Source: Bacillus sp. Y1 (GTDB lineage Bacteria; Bacillota; Bacilli; Bacillales; Cytobacillaceae). From it: 64,000 bases of DNA. Made by a program: the position numbers and the translations under genes. The notes beneath the pieces were generated by a model. That model made no database searches and was not told where the DNA came from. It saw only the letters and a program-made list of their open reading frames with translations. Below are positions 54,651 to 63,826 of the stretch, one piece after another; position 1 is the first letter of the stretch; every line of letters begins with the position of its first letter. The stretch is taken from the NCBI RefSeq assembly GCF_003586445.1, contig NZ_CP030028.1, positions 882,501-946,500 on the forward strand, given 5' to 3'.

Positions 54651-55907
54651 TTACACAGTTTTACTTAGTTCCAATGCTTCTTTTTGTTTCTTAGTCTGAA
54701 AAATAAATAAACCACCATATAGGAGCAGCGTACCAATCATCAAAATAACCCCAATATACACACTCATCATACTGGGTACTAAAAATGCTCCAAGTAATAT
54801 CGTTGATCTCGCAATTAAATCGGCTCCACTAAAGCTAAGACCAGAAAATGCAGAATACGAACCTCGTTTATCCTCTGGCATCATGTTAGCCTTTTCTGCA
54901 TTCGCAATCGGAGAATAAACAAGCTCTCCAATGGTCGCTATCAGATTAAATGTAATAAGCACATACCAGACATTAGCCGATGTAATGACTGTATAGCCGA
55001 TTGCATAAAGGAACAGTCCAAAGAGCAGTGCGCTTTTTTTATCAAATCTGTCCGTCATTTTTGTAACAAGAAACGTTAGTAATACAACAAGAAGCATATT
55101 TTGAATGTTTAAGATACTTAACATTCTAACCCCTGCAACCTCGAAACTGCCAATAAACACAGAGCGAAACTCGTCCGCCAAACGAACGCCAATATAACTG
55201 TTTAGTGAAAATTCTGCCGCATAAATGCACATTCCTCCCACAACAGCCATCACAAATGGTTTATCTTGAAAAGCAATTTGATAATTAGAGCCCAAATCGA
55301 TAAACATGTTACGATGCCTTTTCTCCAACTGTTTCACAGATGAATCTTGTAGCCAAATTCCATATACGAGAGGTAAACTTGCTGAGACAATCGTAAGAAC
55401 GAGAAACAAAGCGAGCTGATGGTGAAGATAAAAGAGCCCTCCAAGCATGGCCCCTATAGCCATTGATAAGTTCGTAATCCAATAATCTAACGAATAAACA
55501 GCTTTGCGATTTTCAGTAGTAGTTGAGTCTATGATTATTGCCTGCATCGCGGGTCTCCCGAGGCTACTAGCAGCCATGAAAACCATGTAACTCAAAGCAA
55601 ATAGGATGATCCATTTTTGGTCAGGTAAAAGACTTAGGGTCATTAAGCCGAACGTAAGAAAACTTATGGCAGAAGTAAGTATAAGTACGGTTTTCCTCCG
55701 GTATCGATCCGATAAATAGCCACCTAAAAGTGTACTAATAAAACCGATAAAAACATTTGCCCCTAAAAATAATCCAGCCCAAACAGGTCCTTTATGCTCG
55801 GCGAAAAAGAGGGCCATAAAAGGCATAACCGCGCTTGAAATAGCTTTGTTAAAAAAAGATGTGATTAGGCGCACTTTTAAATTTTGTGGATAGTACTTCC
55901 AATTCAT
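54651..55907 (-). CDS. MFS transporter divergent from SgrR-like regulator
   Basis: 418 aa with 12 membrane segments; motif A GGYLSDRYRRKTVL after helix 2. The central loop is about residues 185-215. Likely an exporter. ATG 55907 after AAGGAGCTGG. It shares a 96-base divergent promoter region with the SgrR-type gene; in related bacteria SgrR-type regulators control a neighbouring MFS gene (as SetA in E. coli), so the pair is probably one regulated unit. Confidence 0.9.
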   Translation of the reverse strand: MNWKYYPQNLKVRLITSFFNKAISSAVMPFMALFFAEHKGPVWAGLFLGANVFIGFISTLLGGYLSDRYRRKTVLILTSAISFLTFGLMTLSLLPDQKWIILFALSYMVFMAASSLGRPAMQAIIIDSTTTENRKAVYSLDYWITNLSMAIGAMLGGLFYLHHQLALFLVLTIVSASLPLVYGIWLQDSSVKQLEKRHRNMFIDLGSNYQIAFQDKPFVMAVVGGMCIYAAEFSLNSYIGVRLADEFRSVFIGSFEVAGVRMLSILNIQNMLLVVLLTFLVTKMTDRFDKKSALLFGLFLYAIGYTVITSANVWYVLITFNLIATIGELVYSPIANAEKANMMPEDKRGSYSAFSGLSFSGADLIARSTILLGAFLVPSMMSVYIGVILMIGTLLLYGGLFIFQTKKQKEALELSKTV

Positions 55908-56003
55908 ATTGCCAGCTCCTTCCTATATTTGTATAGTAAAGAAGACTAGTCTGAGGAAAAATTCCCTTTTTAAAATTAAATGTCCACTTTTTAGAGGTGC
56001 TAT

Positions 56004-57656
56004 ATGATGTTGGATCGATATTTACTAACTCTGAGAACCCAGGAAAACTCTGGGAAAATAAAAGTAGAAGATATAGCCAAACTACTAAACTTAAGCACAA
56101 AGCAAACAAGGCGAAAGCTTCATCAGTGGGACAAGGAAGGGTGGATCTCATTTTCATCTGGACTTGGACGTGGCAATGCATCAGTCCTTAAATGGCTAAG
56201 GGATGTGGAAATGGAATATGAGAAGCTGTTTCTACAAAAGCTTGAGGCAGGAGCCATTGAGGAAGTTAGTAAACTCTTACTACTAGAGTGGTCGGTGGAA
56301 ACCAAACAACGGTTAATGATGGCTTTTCAAGAGAATTTTGGCTTTCATCAAGAGGAGCAGGATCGCCTCATCATTCCGAGGTTCAATCCCTTTCTAACGG
56401 TACATCCACTTAAGGCAGCTGATACTCATAGTGCCAATCTAATTGCAAATTTATACAATCGGGTAGTTACATTACATGCAGATAACTCGATTACTCCCGA
56501 GCTTGCTCATACATGGGAATACAATGACCGTTTTTTAATTTTGTATTTAAGAAAGGATGTTGCTTTTCATGATGGCTCTATTATGAAAGCAGAGGACATA
56601 GTTGAAACCTTTCGGCGTATGAAAAACGATGATCATTATTCAAAACTATGGGAACCAGTGACTGTCATTGATAGCCCGGCTCCACTTATTGTAAAGCTAG
56701 AGTTTCCTAGGGGTTGTACCTACATCCTGCAACTATTAAGTCTTTTAACAGCAAGTATTTTTAAAGTGTCCAATGGTTCATTGCTTGGTACCGGGGGCTT
56801 TTATTTAGCGGAAAATTCCGAAGAGAAAACTGTTCTTTCCGCTTTTAAACAATACTTTGGACGGCGGCCACTACTTGATTGTGTGGAATATATTCAAGTT
56901 CCGAGAGAGTTTGAGGTAATCTACTATGGAGCGAATGAATCTGATAAAGTGGACACGCAAAAGGTAGAGAGTGATTCAGGCTTTGGTATTGTTGTGATGA
57001 ATCCATATCGTAATTCCGATTTGAGTAGAAAGGAAGTACGTGACTATATTCATATGCTAATTGCCAACCATCGTCACGAACTGTCAAAAGTGAATTCACG
57101 GATTAGTGGGAACAATGAAGGTTGTCTATTCGGAATATCAGAGACTTATACAATGCCTAACATTCCAAAGCCAATATTCACTCAAGCCTTAAAGATGCAA
57201 TTTGTGAACTATACAAGTGAAACATCTCACTGGCTAAAAGACAAATTGGAACAGGAGGGAATTAAGGTAGAAGTTCAGGAAATTTCCTTTCGAGAAGCCG
57301 TGTATGAGCCCAATATAAGATTAGATACGGATTTATTTATTCATGGAGAAATATTTGAAATGAATCAAACCTTTTCATATTTCTTTTTTCTGAAAAATAG
57401 TTACTCCCCTCTTCAGTTATTAACAGAAAGAAACCCAAAATTGCAAAAGCATATACAAAACTACGATCATATCCCTTTCGAAAACTGGAATGACAAGCAT
57501 ATGGAGATTGAACAGTATTTACTAAGTGAATCCCTATGTATCCCTTTATATTACGTTAAAAGGAGAATTCCCTTTTCGCTTAGTCTAATGAATATTGAAA
57601 TTAAACATTTTGGATATGTAGACTTAACAAAGCTTTGGGTGAAGCCGCGTATTTAG
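56004..57656 (+). CDS. SgrR family regulator (HTH plus solute-binding domain)
   Basis: 550 aa. The N-terminal SgrR-type winged helix (about 1-110: VEDIAKLLNLSTKQTRRKLHQWDKEGWISFSSGLGRGNAS) is fused to a family 5 solute-binding domain (about 135-545: FNPFLTVHPLKAADTHSANLIANLYNRVV..PELAHTWEYNDRFLILYLRKDVAFHDGS). E. coli SgrR senses sugar-phosphate stress this way. ATG 56004 or 56007 behind GAGGTG. Divergent MFS gene is the likely target; the ligand is unknown. Confidence 0.9.
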   Translation: MMLDRYLLTLRTQENSGKIKVEDIAKLLNLSTKQTRRKLHQWDKEGWISFSSGLGRGNASVLKWLRDVEMEYEKLFLQKLEAGAIEEVSKLLLLEWSVETKQRLMMAFQENFGFHQEEQDRLIIPRFNPFLTVHPLKAADTHSANLIANLYNRVVTLHADNSITPELAHTWEYNDRFLILYLRKDVAFHDGSIMKAEDIVETFRRMKNDDHYSKLWEPVTVIDSPAPLIVKLEFPRGCTYILQLLSLLTASIFKVSNGSLLGTGGFYLAENSEEKTVLSAFKQYFGRRPLLDCVEYIQVPREFEVIYYGANESDKVDTQKVESDSGFGIVVMNPYRNSDLSRKEVRDYIHMLIANHRHELSKVNSRISGNNEGCLFGISETYTMPNIPKPIFTQALKMQFVNYTSETSHWLKDKLEQEGIKVEVQEISFREAVYEPNIRLDTDLFIHGEIFEMNQTFSYFFFLKNSYSPLQLLTERNPKLQKHIQNYDHIPFENWNDKHMEIEQYLLSESLCIPLYYVKRRIPFSLSLMNIEIKHFGYVDLTKLWVKPRI

Positions 57657-57744
57657 TTATAATAATGTTTATTTTTCCAAACATTTGGTAGTGTTAATGG
57701 TAAAATAAGGATAGTGGATAATCTTAGAAAAGGCGGATGGTTCG

Positions 57745-58503
57745 ATGTTGTTAAACCGGGATACCCAATACATTCGAGAGGCATATTTAAAAACAGAGCA
57801 AATTGTTTCATATGATGAGTTTCCTCTGAATTTACCCATCATCCGGAATTTTCAGGATTTAATTTTTCATCCGAATGTTACTTATATCATTGGTGAAAAT
57901 GGAATGGGAAAATCAACTTTGCTTGAGGCCATTGCCATTGCCTTAGGATTTAATCCAGAGGGCGGGACTTTAAACTTTAATTTTTCAAGTTATGATTCAC
58001 ACTCAAATCTGGACAAATATATACGAGTCGTGAAGGGAGTTAATAAGGCAAAGGATCATTTTTTCTTCCGAGCAGAAACCTTCTATAATGTGGCCACCAA
58101 CATAGAGGAATTAGACAAAGAACCTTCTTCAGCTCCAAGAATTATTGATTCCTTTGGCGGTAAATCCCTTCACGAACAATCACATGGCGAATCATTTTTC
58201 GCAGCATTCACTGAACGTTTCCGAGGGAACGGTTTATATATCCTTGACGAGCCGGAAGCAGCTTTATCACCTCTAAGACAACTCTCCATGTTATCGAGAA
58301 TCAATGAGCTAATTAAAGAAGGATCTCAATTTATTATATCAACACATTCACCTATATTAATGGCTTATCCCGATTCAAAAATCATTCAATTGACCAAAGA
58401 GGGAATGGATGAAGTTAAATTGGAAGAAACCTATCATTATTCGATTATGAAACAGTTTTTTGAAGATAGGGAGCGGTTGCTTCACCATCTTTTTAATGAG
58501 TGA
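57745..58503 (+). CDS. AAA family ATPase (ABC-type ATPase fold)
   Basis: 252 aa. Walker A GENGMGKSTL (about 52-61), signature-like HEQSHGESFF (about 147), Walker B LYILDEPEAAL (about 172-182) and switch His in ISTHSPILMAYP (about 204). No membrane domain or coiled coil. This single-domain type (similar to YhaN/RecF-like or orphan ABC proteins) is common in Bacillus; role unknown. ATG 57745 after AAAAGGCGG. No nuclease partner lies nearby, so a defence role is not supported. Confidence 0.85.
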   Translation: MLLNRDTQYIREAYLKTEQIVSYDEFPLNLPIIRNFQDLIFHPNVTYIIGENGMGKSTLLEAIAIALGFNPEGGTLNFNFSSYDSHSNLDKYIRVVKGVNKAKDHFFFRAETFYNVATNIEELDKEPSSAPRIIDSFGGKSLHEQSHGESFFAAFTERFRGNGLYILDEPEAALSPLRQLSMLSRINELIKEGSQFIISTHSPILMAYPDSKIIQLTKEGMDEVKLEETYHYSIMKQFFEDRERLLHHLFNE

Positions 58504-58567
58504 AACTTATTTGATACATAAACGTATAAATTACTAAGCCATTAATAAAAAGTAAGGGGGTATATAA

Positions 58568-58789
58568 ATGTCGATAGTATATAGCTTCATATTCTTTTTA
58601 TTATTTATCGTCTTCATTCTTATTCTTGGGTTAAGAGGTACCAATAGACCAACACGCCGGTCAAATTCCTACAGTAACAGTTTCTTTACCAGTCATTCTG
58701 GATCAAGTTCGAATGATTATTACTCAAGCGATTGCAGTAGCGGCAGTGACAGTGGTGGATCCTGCGGTGGTGGCGGTGGAGGAGATTAG
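58568..58789 (+). CDS. Small membrane protein with Ser/Gly-rich tail
   Basis: 73 aa: one N-terminal helix (IVYSFIFFLLFIVFILILGL), an Arg-rich step (RPTRRS), then Ser/Asn/Tyr-rich sequence ending GSCGGGGGGD with two Cys. ATG 58568 after AAGGGGGT. Tails of this kind occur in many Bacillus proteins of unknown role. Own terminator downstream. Confidence 0.75.
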   Translation: MSIVYSFIFFLLFIVFILILGLRGTNRPTRRSNSYSNSFFTSHSGSSSNDYYSSDCSSGSDSGGSCGGGGGGD

Positions 58790-58798
58790 ATTATACTG

Positions 58799-58829
58799 AT
58801 GCGTTAATCCGTTGGATTAACGCATTTTT
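58799..58829 (+). terminator. Terminator after the 73-aa gene
   Basis: ATGCGTTAATCC (58799-58810), GTT loop, GGATTAACGCAT (58814-58825), T5. Its core is nearly the same as the terminator at 46436-46463. Confidence 0.88.
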
Positions 58830-58885
58830 AGCTAATGAAGTTATTCAAAGAAAGAAGAATAAACAAATTTCTAGAGGTGAACAAG

Positions 58886-59596
58886 TTGAGAAGAGTTGAG
58901 AAGAGTACAAAGTTAGATTTAGACAGAATTATTTTTATTGGGAGAACGTTTGAAGAGTATATGAACATGTTTTCATTATCTCTCGATGAAATGCGCGGTA
59001 AAAAAATTCTAGATTGTCCAGCCGGAGCATGTTCTTTTACAGCTCATGGAAGCGATTTAGGCTTAAATATAACAGCATGTGATATTGCTTACGACCATGA
59101 GGTTGAACAACTGAAACAAAAGGGAATACAAGATATTGAACATGCTATGCTACATATGGAGAAGGTAAAAGATAACTATATTTGGGACTACTATCATGAT
59201 GTTGATGGTCTCCGGCAAAATCGTATAAAAGCATTAAATGATTGTACGAAGCATATGGTAAATGCTAGTGAACAATATATTCCTGTAGTTCTCCCGAATT
59301 TACCTTTTAAAAATGAAGAGTTTGATATTCTTCTTTCTGCCAACTTTTTATTTATGTATGCTGACCGCTTAGATTATGATTTTCATAAAAATACAATTGA
59401 TGAGTTATTAAGAGTAACTAAAGAAGAAGTACGGATCTTTCCCCTTGTAGATTTAGAAGGAAAAAGATACGAACTCTTGGATAAAGTGATTGCACATTTA
59501 ATGGGAAAAGGCTTGGAGGTTAAGGAAGTTAAGGTTTCATATGAGTTTCAAGCTAATTCTAATACCATGTTACAAATATCTAAGAAAAAGGGGTAA
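58886..59596 (+). CDS. SAM-dependent methyltransferase
   Basis: About 236 aa class I methyltransferase. Motif I KKILDCPAGACSFTAHGSDLG (Gly-poor but in place), acidic ITACDIAYD, then FDILLSANFLFMYADRLDYDFH near motif IV/V. Frame opens at ATG 58835, which has no ribosome binding site; TTG 58886 follows AGAGGTG. Substrate unknown. Confidence 0.8.
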   Translation: MRRVEKSTKLDLDRIIFIGRTFEEYMNMFSLSLDEMRGKKILDCPAGACSFTAHGSDLGLNITACDIAYDHEVEQLKQKGIQDIEHAMLHMEKVKDNYIWDYYHDVDGLRQNRIKALNDCTKHMVNASEQYIPVVLPNLPFKNEEFDILLSANFLFMYADRLDYDFHKNTIDELLRVTKEEVRIFPLVDLEGKRYELLDKVIAHLMGKGLEVKEVKVSYEFQANSNTMLQISKKKG

Positions 59597-59644
59597 TGTG
59601 ATTTGGAACTGGTAAGAAAGGCAGTAGGCTGTTAATAAAAATGA

Positions 59645-59779
59645 AGGGGTACCACAAAAGTTCAATCAACTGGCGGAGGAGAAGTGGAAGGACTAACCTT
59701 CCACTACTTTTGGATTTCTTCCAAAGAAGAAGTAGAGCTAAGTAAAGGCCATGTTGATTACTTGGACCAAGTCCTTTAG
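59645..59779 (+). pseudogene. C-terminal gene fragment (tentative)
   Basis: After a stop at 59642-59644 this frame reads GTTKVQSTGGGEVEGLTFHYFW and then SSKEEVELSKGHVDYLDQVL to TAG 59777-59779. It looks coding in composition but has no start codon or ribosome binding site; probably the end of a decayed gene. Within it lies a hairpin AGTGGAAGG-ACTAA-CCTTCCACT. Confidence 0.35.
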
Positions 59780-59800
59780 AAGACCGTTTCGTAGTGGAAG

Positions 59801-59983
59801 TTAATAAATATGCCTGATACCTGATAATTGAATAGTAAATGGTTTGTGTGTTTCATCTTTAAGCAACAGGGACTGTTTGATTAGATCGAGCTTGTAAACA
59901 CGTCCTTTAATAGTTTTCAAGGAACCATTAGAATAATAATCAATTGAAATTAACTTATTTACTGATAGCTTTTTTAAAAACAT
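59801..59983 (-). CDS. Small YolD-like protein (60 aa)
   Basis: ATG 59983 has an excellent Shine-Dalgarno, AAAGGAGGAG. The protein MFLKKLSVNKLISIDYYSNG..IKGRVYKLDLIKQSLLLKDE..FTIQLSGIRHIY has a beta-strand pattern with a C-terminal half like that of YolD-type proteins. Function unknown; YolD relatives pair with Y-family polymerases, but none is nearby. Confidence 0.65.
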   Translation of the reverse strand: MFLKKLSVNKLISIDYYSNGSLKTIKGRVYKLDLIKQSLLLKDETHKPFTIQLSGIRHIY

Positions 59984-60127
59984 AATAACTCCTCCTTTAA
60001 AATTTTCTTACATGAGTCATTATATAAGATACTTTTTAACACGAAGTTAATAACATATTAAGAATATATTAAATAGAAACCAATTAATGGAAGGTAATTG
60101 TAATAATATACAGGAGTGAAAGAAATC

Positions 60128-60675
60128 GTGATCATAAACAACGAAGAATACCAAGTAAATGGACTAAGTTATACGATTAGGTCAGCGGTTGAAAGAGATG
60201 CTGAGACTTTGTCTGAACTAAGGCTACAGATTGATGGAGAAACGGAATATATGGATCGTGAAAAAGGAGAAGGATTCATAGATATTGCTGGTTTTGAGCA
60301 GTAAGAAGTGATTCAGAGAGTGGTAGAAACATATTTCTAGTGGCTGTGGTAGATGGTCGTATTGTAGGATATTCAAGATGTGAAGGTTCTAATTTAAAGA
60401 GATTATCACACAAGGTAGAGTTTGGTATTTGTGTATTTAAAGACTTTTGGGGTTATGGAATTGGAAGGAACTTATTAAAAGAATCTATAACTTGGGCTGA
60501 CTTCAATGGAGTGAAGAAAATGAATTTACATGTATTAGAAATAAATACGAAAGCCATTCAACTATATGAAAAGTTTGGATTTACAGTTGAAGGAGTATTA
60601 AAGAATGACAAGCTTCTGTCAGATGGGAAATATTATAACACCATTGTGATGGGGAGATGGAATAGTACAAATTAG
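60128..60675 (+). pseudogene. GNAT acetyltransferase with a frameshift
   Basis: First part: GTG 60128 (AGGAG 10 bases upstream) reads IINNEEYQVNGLSYTIRSAVERDAETLSELRLQIDGE to FEQ and a stop at 60302-60304. The next frame continues without a gap as RSDSESGRNIFLVAVVDGRIVGYSRCEG, then GICVFKDFWGYGIGRNLLKESI (acetyl-CoA loop), to 60675. One missing base near 60301 explains it. Intact, it would be about 182 aa. Both halves are otherwise unharmed, so the event is recent or a sequencing error. Confidence 0.82.
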
Positions 60676-60712
60676 GTATTTAAGTGCTAGTCGAATGGTT
60701 AGGGGGAGTATA

Positions 60713-61603
60713 ATGAAAAAGATAAAAGCATTTCACTATGATGTTTTTAGTAAAGAAGTGAATAAAGGGAATCCAGCAGGGGTTGTTATTGAAAGCGGTC
60801 TTTCTAAAGAGGAAATGCAGCAAATTGCCTTAGAAATAGGTTTTAATGAAACCTCTTTTCCAATCCCATCAGAAAAAGCAGATCTTCGAATTCGTTATTT
60901 TACGCCTGGTCATGAAATGAACTTATGTGGTCATGGGACCATGGCGACGATATACGCCTTGAAAACAAAGGGGCTATTGGATGAAAGGGAAGAACTAACG
61001 ATTGAAACAAAGGCTGGAATCTTACCTATACGAATTCATTCCTCAGCCAATGGAGATATCTCCATAACAATGAAACAGGCACCTCCTCAGTTTTTGGAAT
61101 TTACGGGTTCGAGGAAGGAACTTGCTGCATGCCTTGGAATGACTGAAGATCATATTGAAACCGAATTACCGATATTATATGGTAGTACCGGCACTTGGAC
61201 ACTTTTAGTACCTATAAAAAAACTAGCCGACTTTAAAAGAATGAAGCCCAATAACAAGATGTTTCCTTCTATCTTAAAAGACGTGCCCGCATCATCGGTT
61301 CATCCTTTTTGCTTAGAAACCTATGATCCAAACGCTCATATGCATGCTCGACACTTCTCGTCACCATATTCGGGTACAATTGAGGATCCAGTAACCGGCA
61401 CTGCCTCAGGAGTAATGGGAGCATACTATGCTAGATACATAAAAAATGATCCAGTTCAGCCTCTAACACTAATAGTTGAACAAGGACAAGAAATAGAAAA
61501 AGATGGTCGTGTAATAGTCAACGTTTTTCACGATGATATTGAAATCATTGGTCATGCTGTATTCGTCAAAGAGCTCGAGGTGGAAATCCATAACCAAAGT
61601 TAA
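60713..61603 (+). CDS. PhzF family isomerase/epimerase
   Basis: About 296 aa, two diaminopimelate-epimerase-like halves. Seen: NKGNPAGVV, catalytic Glu in [28 protein letters not shown], and in the second half [28 protein letters not shown]. Frame opens at 60695; ATG 60713 follows AGGGGGAG. Substrate unknown; not next to phenazine genes. Confidence 0.9.
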   Translation: MKKIKAFHYDVFSKEVNKGNPAGVVIESGLSKEEMQQIALEIGFNETSFPIPSEKADLRIRYFTPGHEMNLCGHGTMATIYALKTKGLLDEREELTIETKAGILPIRIHSSANGDISITMKQAPPQFLEFTGSRKELAACLGMTEDHIETELPILYGSTGTWTLLVPIKKLADFKRMKPNNKMFPSILKDVPASSVHPFCLETYDPNAHMHARHFSSPYSGTIEDPVTGTASGVMGAYYARYIKNDPVQPLTLIVEQGQEIEKDGRVIVNVFHDDIEIIGHAVFVKELEVEIHNQS

Positions 61604-61621
61604 CAATTTCCTATACAAGAG

Positions 61622-61654
61622 AGAGTGTCCCATAGTTTGGGACACTCTTCTTTA
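61622..61654 (+). terminator. Terminator of the PhzF-type gene
   Basis: AGAGTGTCCCA (61622-61632) with TGGGACACTCT (61638-61648), then TCTTT. Confidence 0.85.
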
Positions 61655-61720
61655 ATACGAATGGTTTTTACTACATAGGAAAAAATAACCTAAAGTTTAA
61701 ATCCTACTGGGGGACTTAAA

Positions 61721-61981
61721 ATGAAACAATCAAGAAAAATGAAAGCTATTATGTATTCCTTTCTAGTTGTCGTGATTTGGTTTTTCTTATTTGGAGTACG
61801 CCTAATCGGTTATTTTTCAACAATAAGTGATAAAGGACTTAGAGCAACAGAATGTGGAACCCAAGGCTGTACTGATGCCATGTTCATTGCTAGTTTGGTA
61901 TGGACTTGGTCTTTTTTTATTGTTATCCCCTTAATTCTCCCTTTGGCGTTAATCATTTATTTTCATTTAAAGAAAAGCTGA
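61721..61981 (+). CDS. Small membrane protein (86 aa)
   Basis: Two membrane segments (IMYSFLVVVIWFFLFGVRLIGYF and SFFIVIPLILPLALIIYF) flank an extracytoplasmic loop with ECGTQGCTDAM, two cysteines that could form a disulfide. ATG 61721 after CTGGGGGA. Unknown function. Confidence 0.7.
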   Translation: MKQSRKMKAIMYSFLVVVIWFFLFGVRLIGYFSTISDKGLRATECGTQGCTDAMFIASLVWTWSFFIVIPLILPLALIIYFHLKKS

Positions 61982-62099
61982 AGCCACTGAATACTCTAAT
62001 TTAAGTTCCGGTAAAGAAGTATATTAATTTTCAAGATTTTGGTATTATAATAGCAATCAAAGAAAGTGAGTCTTAAGAAAAAGAATAGGAGTATATAAG

Positions 62100-62720
62100 A
62101 TGCTGACATTTATTTTTGTAGTTTTGTTGTTATTTTTAATTCCAGGTCCAGCAGTCTTTTTGACGATAACTCAAACCATAAAAGGTGGCAGGAAGAACGG
62201 AATTGTTACGGGACTAGGAATTGCCGTCGGGGATTTTCTTCACACATTAGCTGCGGTACTGGGTCTTTCCGCAATTTTGATGACCTCTTCATTTGCCTTT
62301 GAAATAGTAAAGTATATGGGTTCTGCATACTTAGTGTATTTAGGAATTCGTGCCATAATTGAAAAAGCTCATAAAGTGGAACCAATTGATAAAAGAGAAA
62401 GTAACCTAAATCCAAATATGTCATTTCGTCAGGCGATGTTAATCGAGTTGCTTAATCCAAAAACATCTCTATTTTTCTTGGCGTTTCTGCCTCAATTTGT
62501 TAAGAGTGGGGATACACCTGTCACAATTCAGTTGTTAGTCCTTGGCTTAACGTTTGTGTTAATGAGTATCACTTATACAACTAGTTTAGTGTTAGTAACA
62601 AGTACGATCGGTAATAAGCTCTTTGCAAAGACGAAGAAAAGTGCAAAATGGATGGGAAAAGTGGTTGGCTTAGTGTATATCGGTTTAGGAATTAAACTGG
62701 CGCTACAAACTCAGAAATAA
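62100..62720 (+). CDS. LysE/RhtB family exporter
   Basis: 206 aa with six membrane segments; family marks LIPGPAVFLTITQTIKGGRKNGIVTGLGIAVGD near the N-terminus and ELLNPKTSLFFLAFLPQFV in the middle. Exports an amino acid or derivative. ATG 62100 with AATAGGAG upstream. Confidence 0.9.
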   Translation: MLTFIFVVLLLFLIPGPAVFLTITQTIKGGRKNGIVTGLGIAVGDFLHTLAAVLGLSAILMTSSFAFEIVKYMGSAYLVYLGIRAIIEKAHKVEPIDKRESNLNPNMSFRQAMLIELLNPKTSLFFLAFLPQFVKSGDTPVTIQLLVLGLTFVLMSITYTTSLVLVTSTIGNKLFAKTKKSAKWMGKVVGLVYIGLGIKLALQTQK

Positions 62721-62785
62721 CTAGGATGAATAATTTACAAAAAACTGTGAAAAATACCTCTGTTGGAATATAAAGGAGGATAACC

Positions 62786-63148
62786 ATGGAACAAACACTT
62801 TACGAAAAAGTTGGCGGAGAAGAGGCAATTGCAAAGGTAGTAGACTATTTTTATTCTGAGTTAGTTCTTAAAGATGATTCCGTTAATCATTTTTTTAAGG
62901 GCACCGATATGGAAAAACAGCGTCGCCATCAAACCAAATTTATTAGCTTTGCTTTAGGTGGTCCAAATCAATATTCGGGACAATCAATGGCAAAAGCCCA
63001 TGAAGGGATGAATTTGCAACCAGCTCATTTTGATGCGATTGCAAAGCATCTCCACGATGCGCTTGCTCATTTTGGTGTTAGCGAAGCAGACATCGATACG
63101 GCTTTAACAAAAGTAGCATCGCTTAGAGATGACATTATTTATAAATGA
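62786..63148 (+). CDS. Group 1 truncated haemoglobin
   Basis: 120 aa, 2-on-2 globin: LYEKVGGEEAIAKVVDYFYSELV, distal region FKGTDMEKQRRHQTKFISFALGG, and proximal haem His in HFDAIAKHLHDAL. Binds O2/NO; probably nitric-oxide protection. ATG 62786 after AAAGGAGGA. Followed by a terminator at 63151. Confidence 0.92.
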   Translation: MEQTLYEKVGGEEAIAKVVDYFYSELVLKDDSVNHFFKGTDMEKQRRHQTKFISFALGGPNQYSGQSMAKAHEGMNLQPAHFDAIAKHLHDALAHFGVSEADIDTALTKVASLRDDIIYK

Positions 63149-63150
63149 TT

Positions 63151-63174
63151 AGCTGCCTATTAGGTAGCTTTTTT
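63151..63174 (+). terminator. Terminator of the globin gene
   Basis: AGCTGCCTA with TAGGTAGCT (one G-T pair), then T6. Confidence 0.82.
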
Positions 63175-63291
63175 GTTTCTAATTTATAAAAAGATATATG
63201 AAAAAATTGGAATTATATCTTAAACTAGGATCCGTATTATGTTTTAATGTTGATAATGGAGAAAAATAACAAGTGATAAGGAGTGAGTGTG

Positions 63292-63747
63292 ATGGATATT
63301 AGACTTGATGATTTAAGAGGTTCGGAGATTGCTGAGTTAATAGGTGATCATCTACACAGCATGACATTACATTCTCCACCAGAAAGCATTCATGCGCTTG
63401 ATTTAGAAAAATTAAGAAAACCAGATATAACGTTTTGGAGTGCATGGGAAGGTACGGAGTTGCTTGGTTGTGCAGCACTGAAAGAGCTTAATCCTCATCA
63501 TGGGGAAGTGAAGTCAATGAAAACATCACCCAAACATTTGAGAAAAGGGGTAGCGAAGCAGTTACTTGTGCATCTGATTGAAGAAGCAAAGCGCCGTGGT
63601 TATAAAAGAATAAGTTTAGAAACAGGGTCAATGGAGGCGTTTGAAGCCGCCAAAACATTGTATACCAAGTTTGGGTTTACGTATTGTGAGCCGTTTGCTG
63701 ATTACAAAGAAGATTTAAATAGTGTCTTTATGACAAAGGAATTGTAA
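63292..63747 (+). CDS. GNAT family N-acetyltransferase
   Basis: About 151 aa. Acetyl-CoA-binding region MKTSPKHLRKGVAKQLLVHLIEEAKRRGYKRISLETG, then FEAAKTLYTKFGFTYCEPFADY; resembles PhnO/YhbS-like acetyltransferases seen in many Bacillus. Frame opens at GTG 63283; ATG 63292 follows AAGGAGTGAG at proper spacing. Substrate unknown. Confidence 0.88.
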   Translation: MDIRLDDLRGSEIAELIGDHLHSMTLHSPPESIHALDLEKLRKPDITFWSAWEGTELLGCAALKELNPHHGEVKSMKTSPKHLRKGVAKQLLVHLIEEAKRRGYKRISLETGSMEAFEAAKTLYTKFGFTYCEPFADYKEDLNSVFMTKEL

Positions 63748-63793
63748 GATGAGTTAAGAAAATTATTATCGGTTAATTCACGAAAAGATATAT

Positions 63794-63826
63794 AACAAAT
63801 CCCTCCTTGTTAAGGGGGGATTTGTT
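63794..63826. terminator. Terminator between converging genes
   Basis: AACAAATCCC (63794-63803) with GGGATTTGTT (63817-63826). The right arm overlaps the stop codon of the minus-strand gene at the edge. Confidence 0.65.

Noticed and set aside
57745..58503. AAA ATPase as part of a defence system
   Set aside because: No nuclease, methylase or other effector next to it; neighbours are a regulator, a small membrane protein and a methyltransferase without restriction features.
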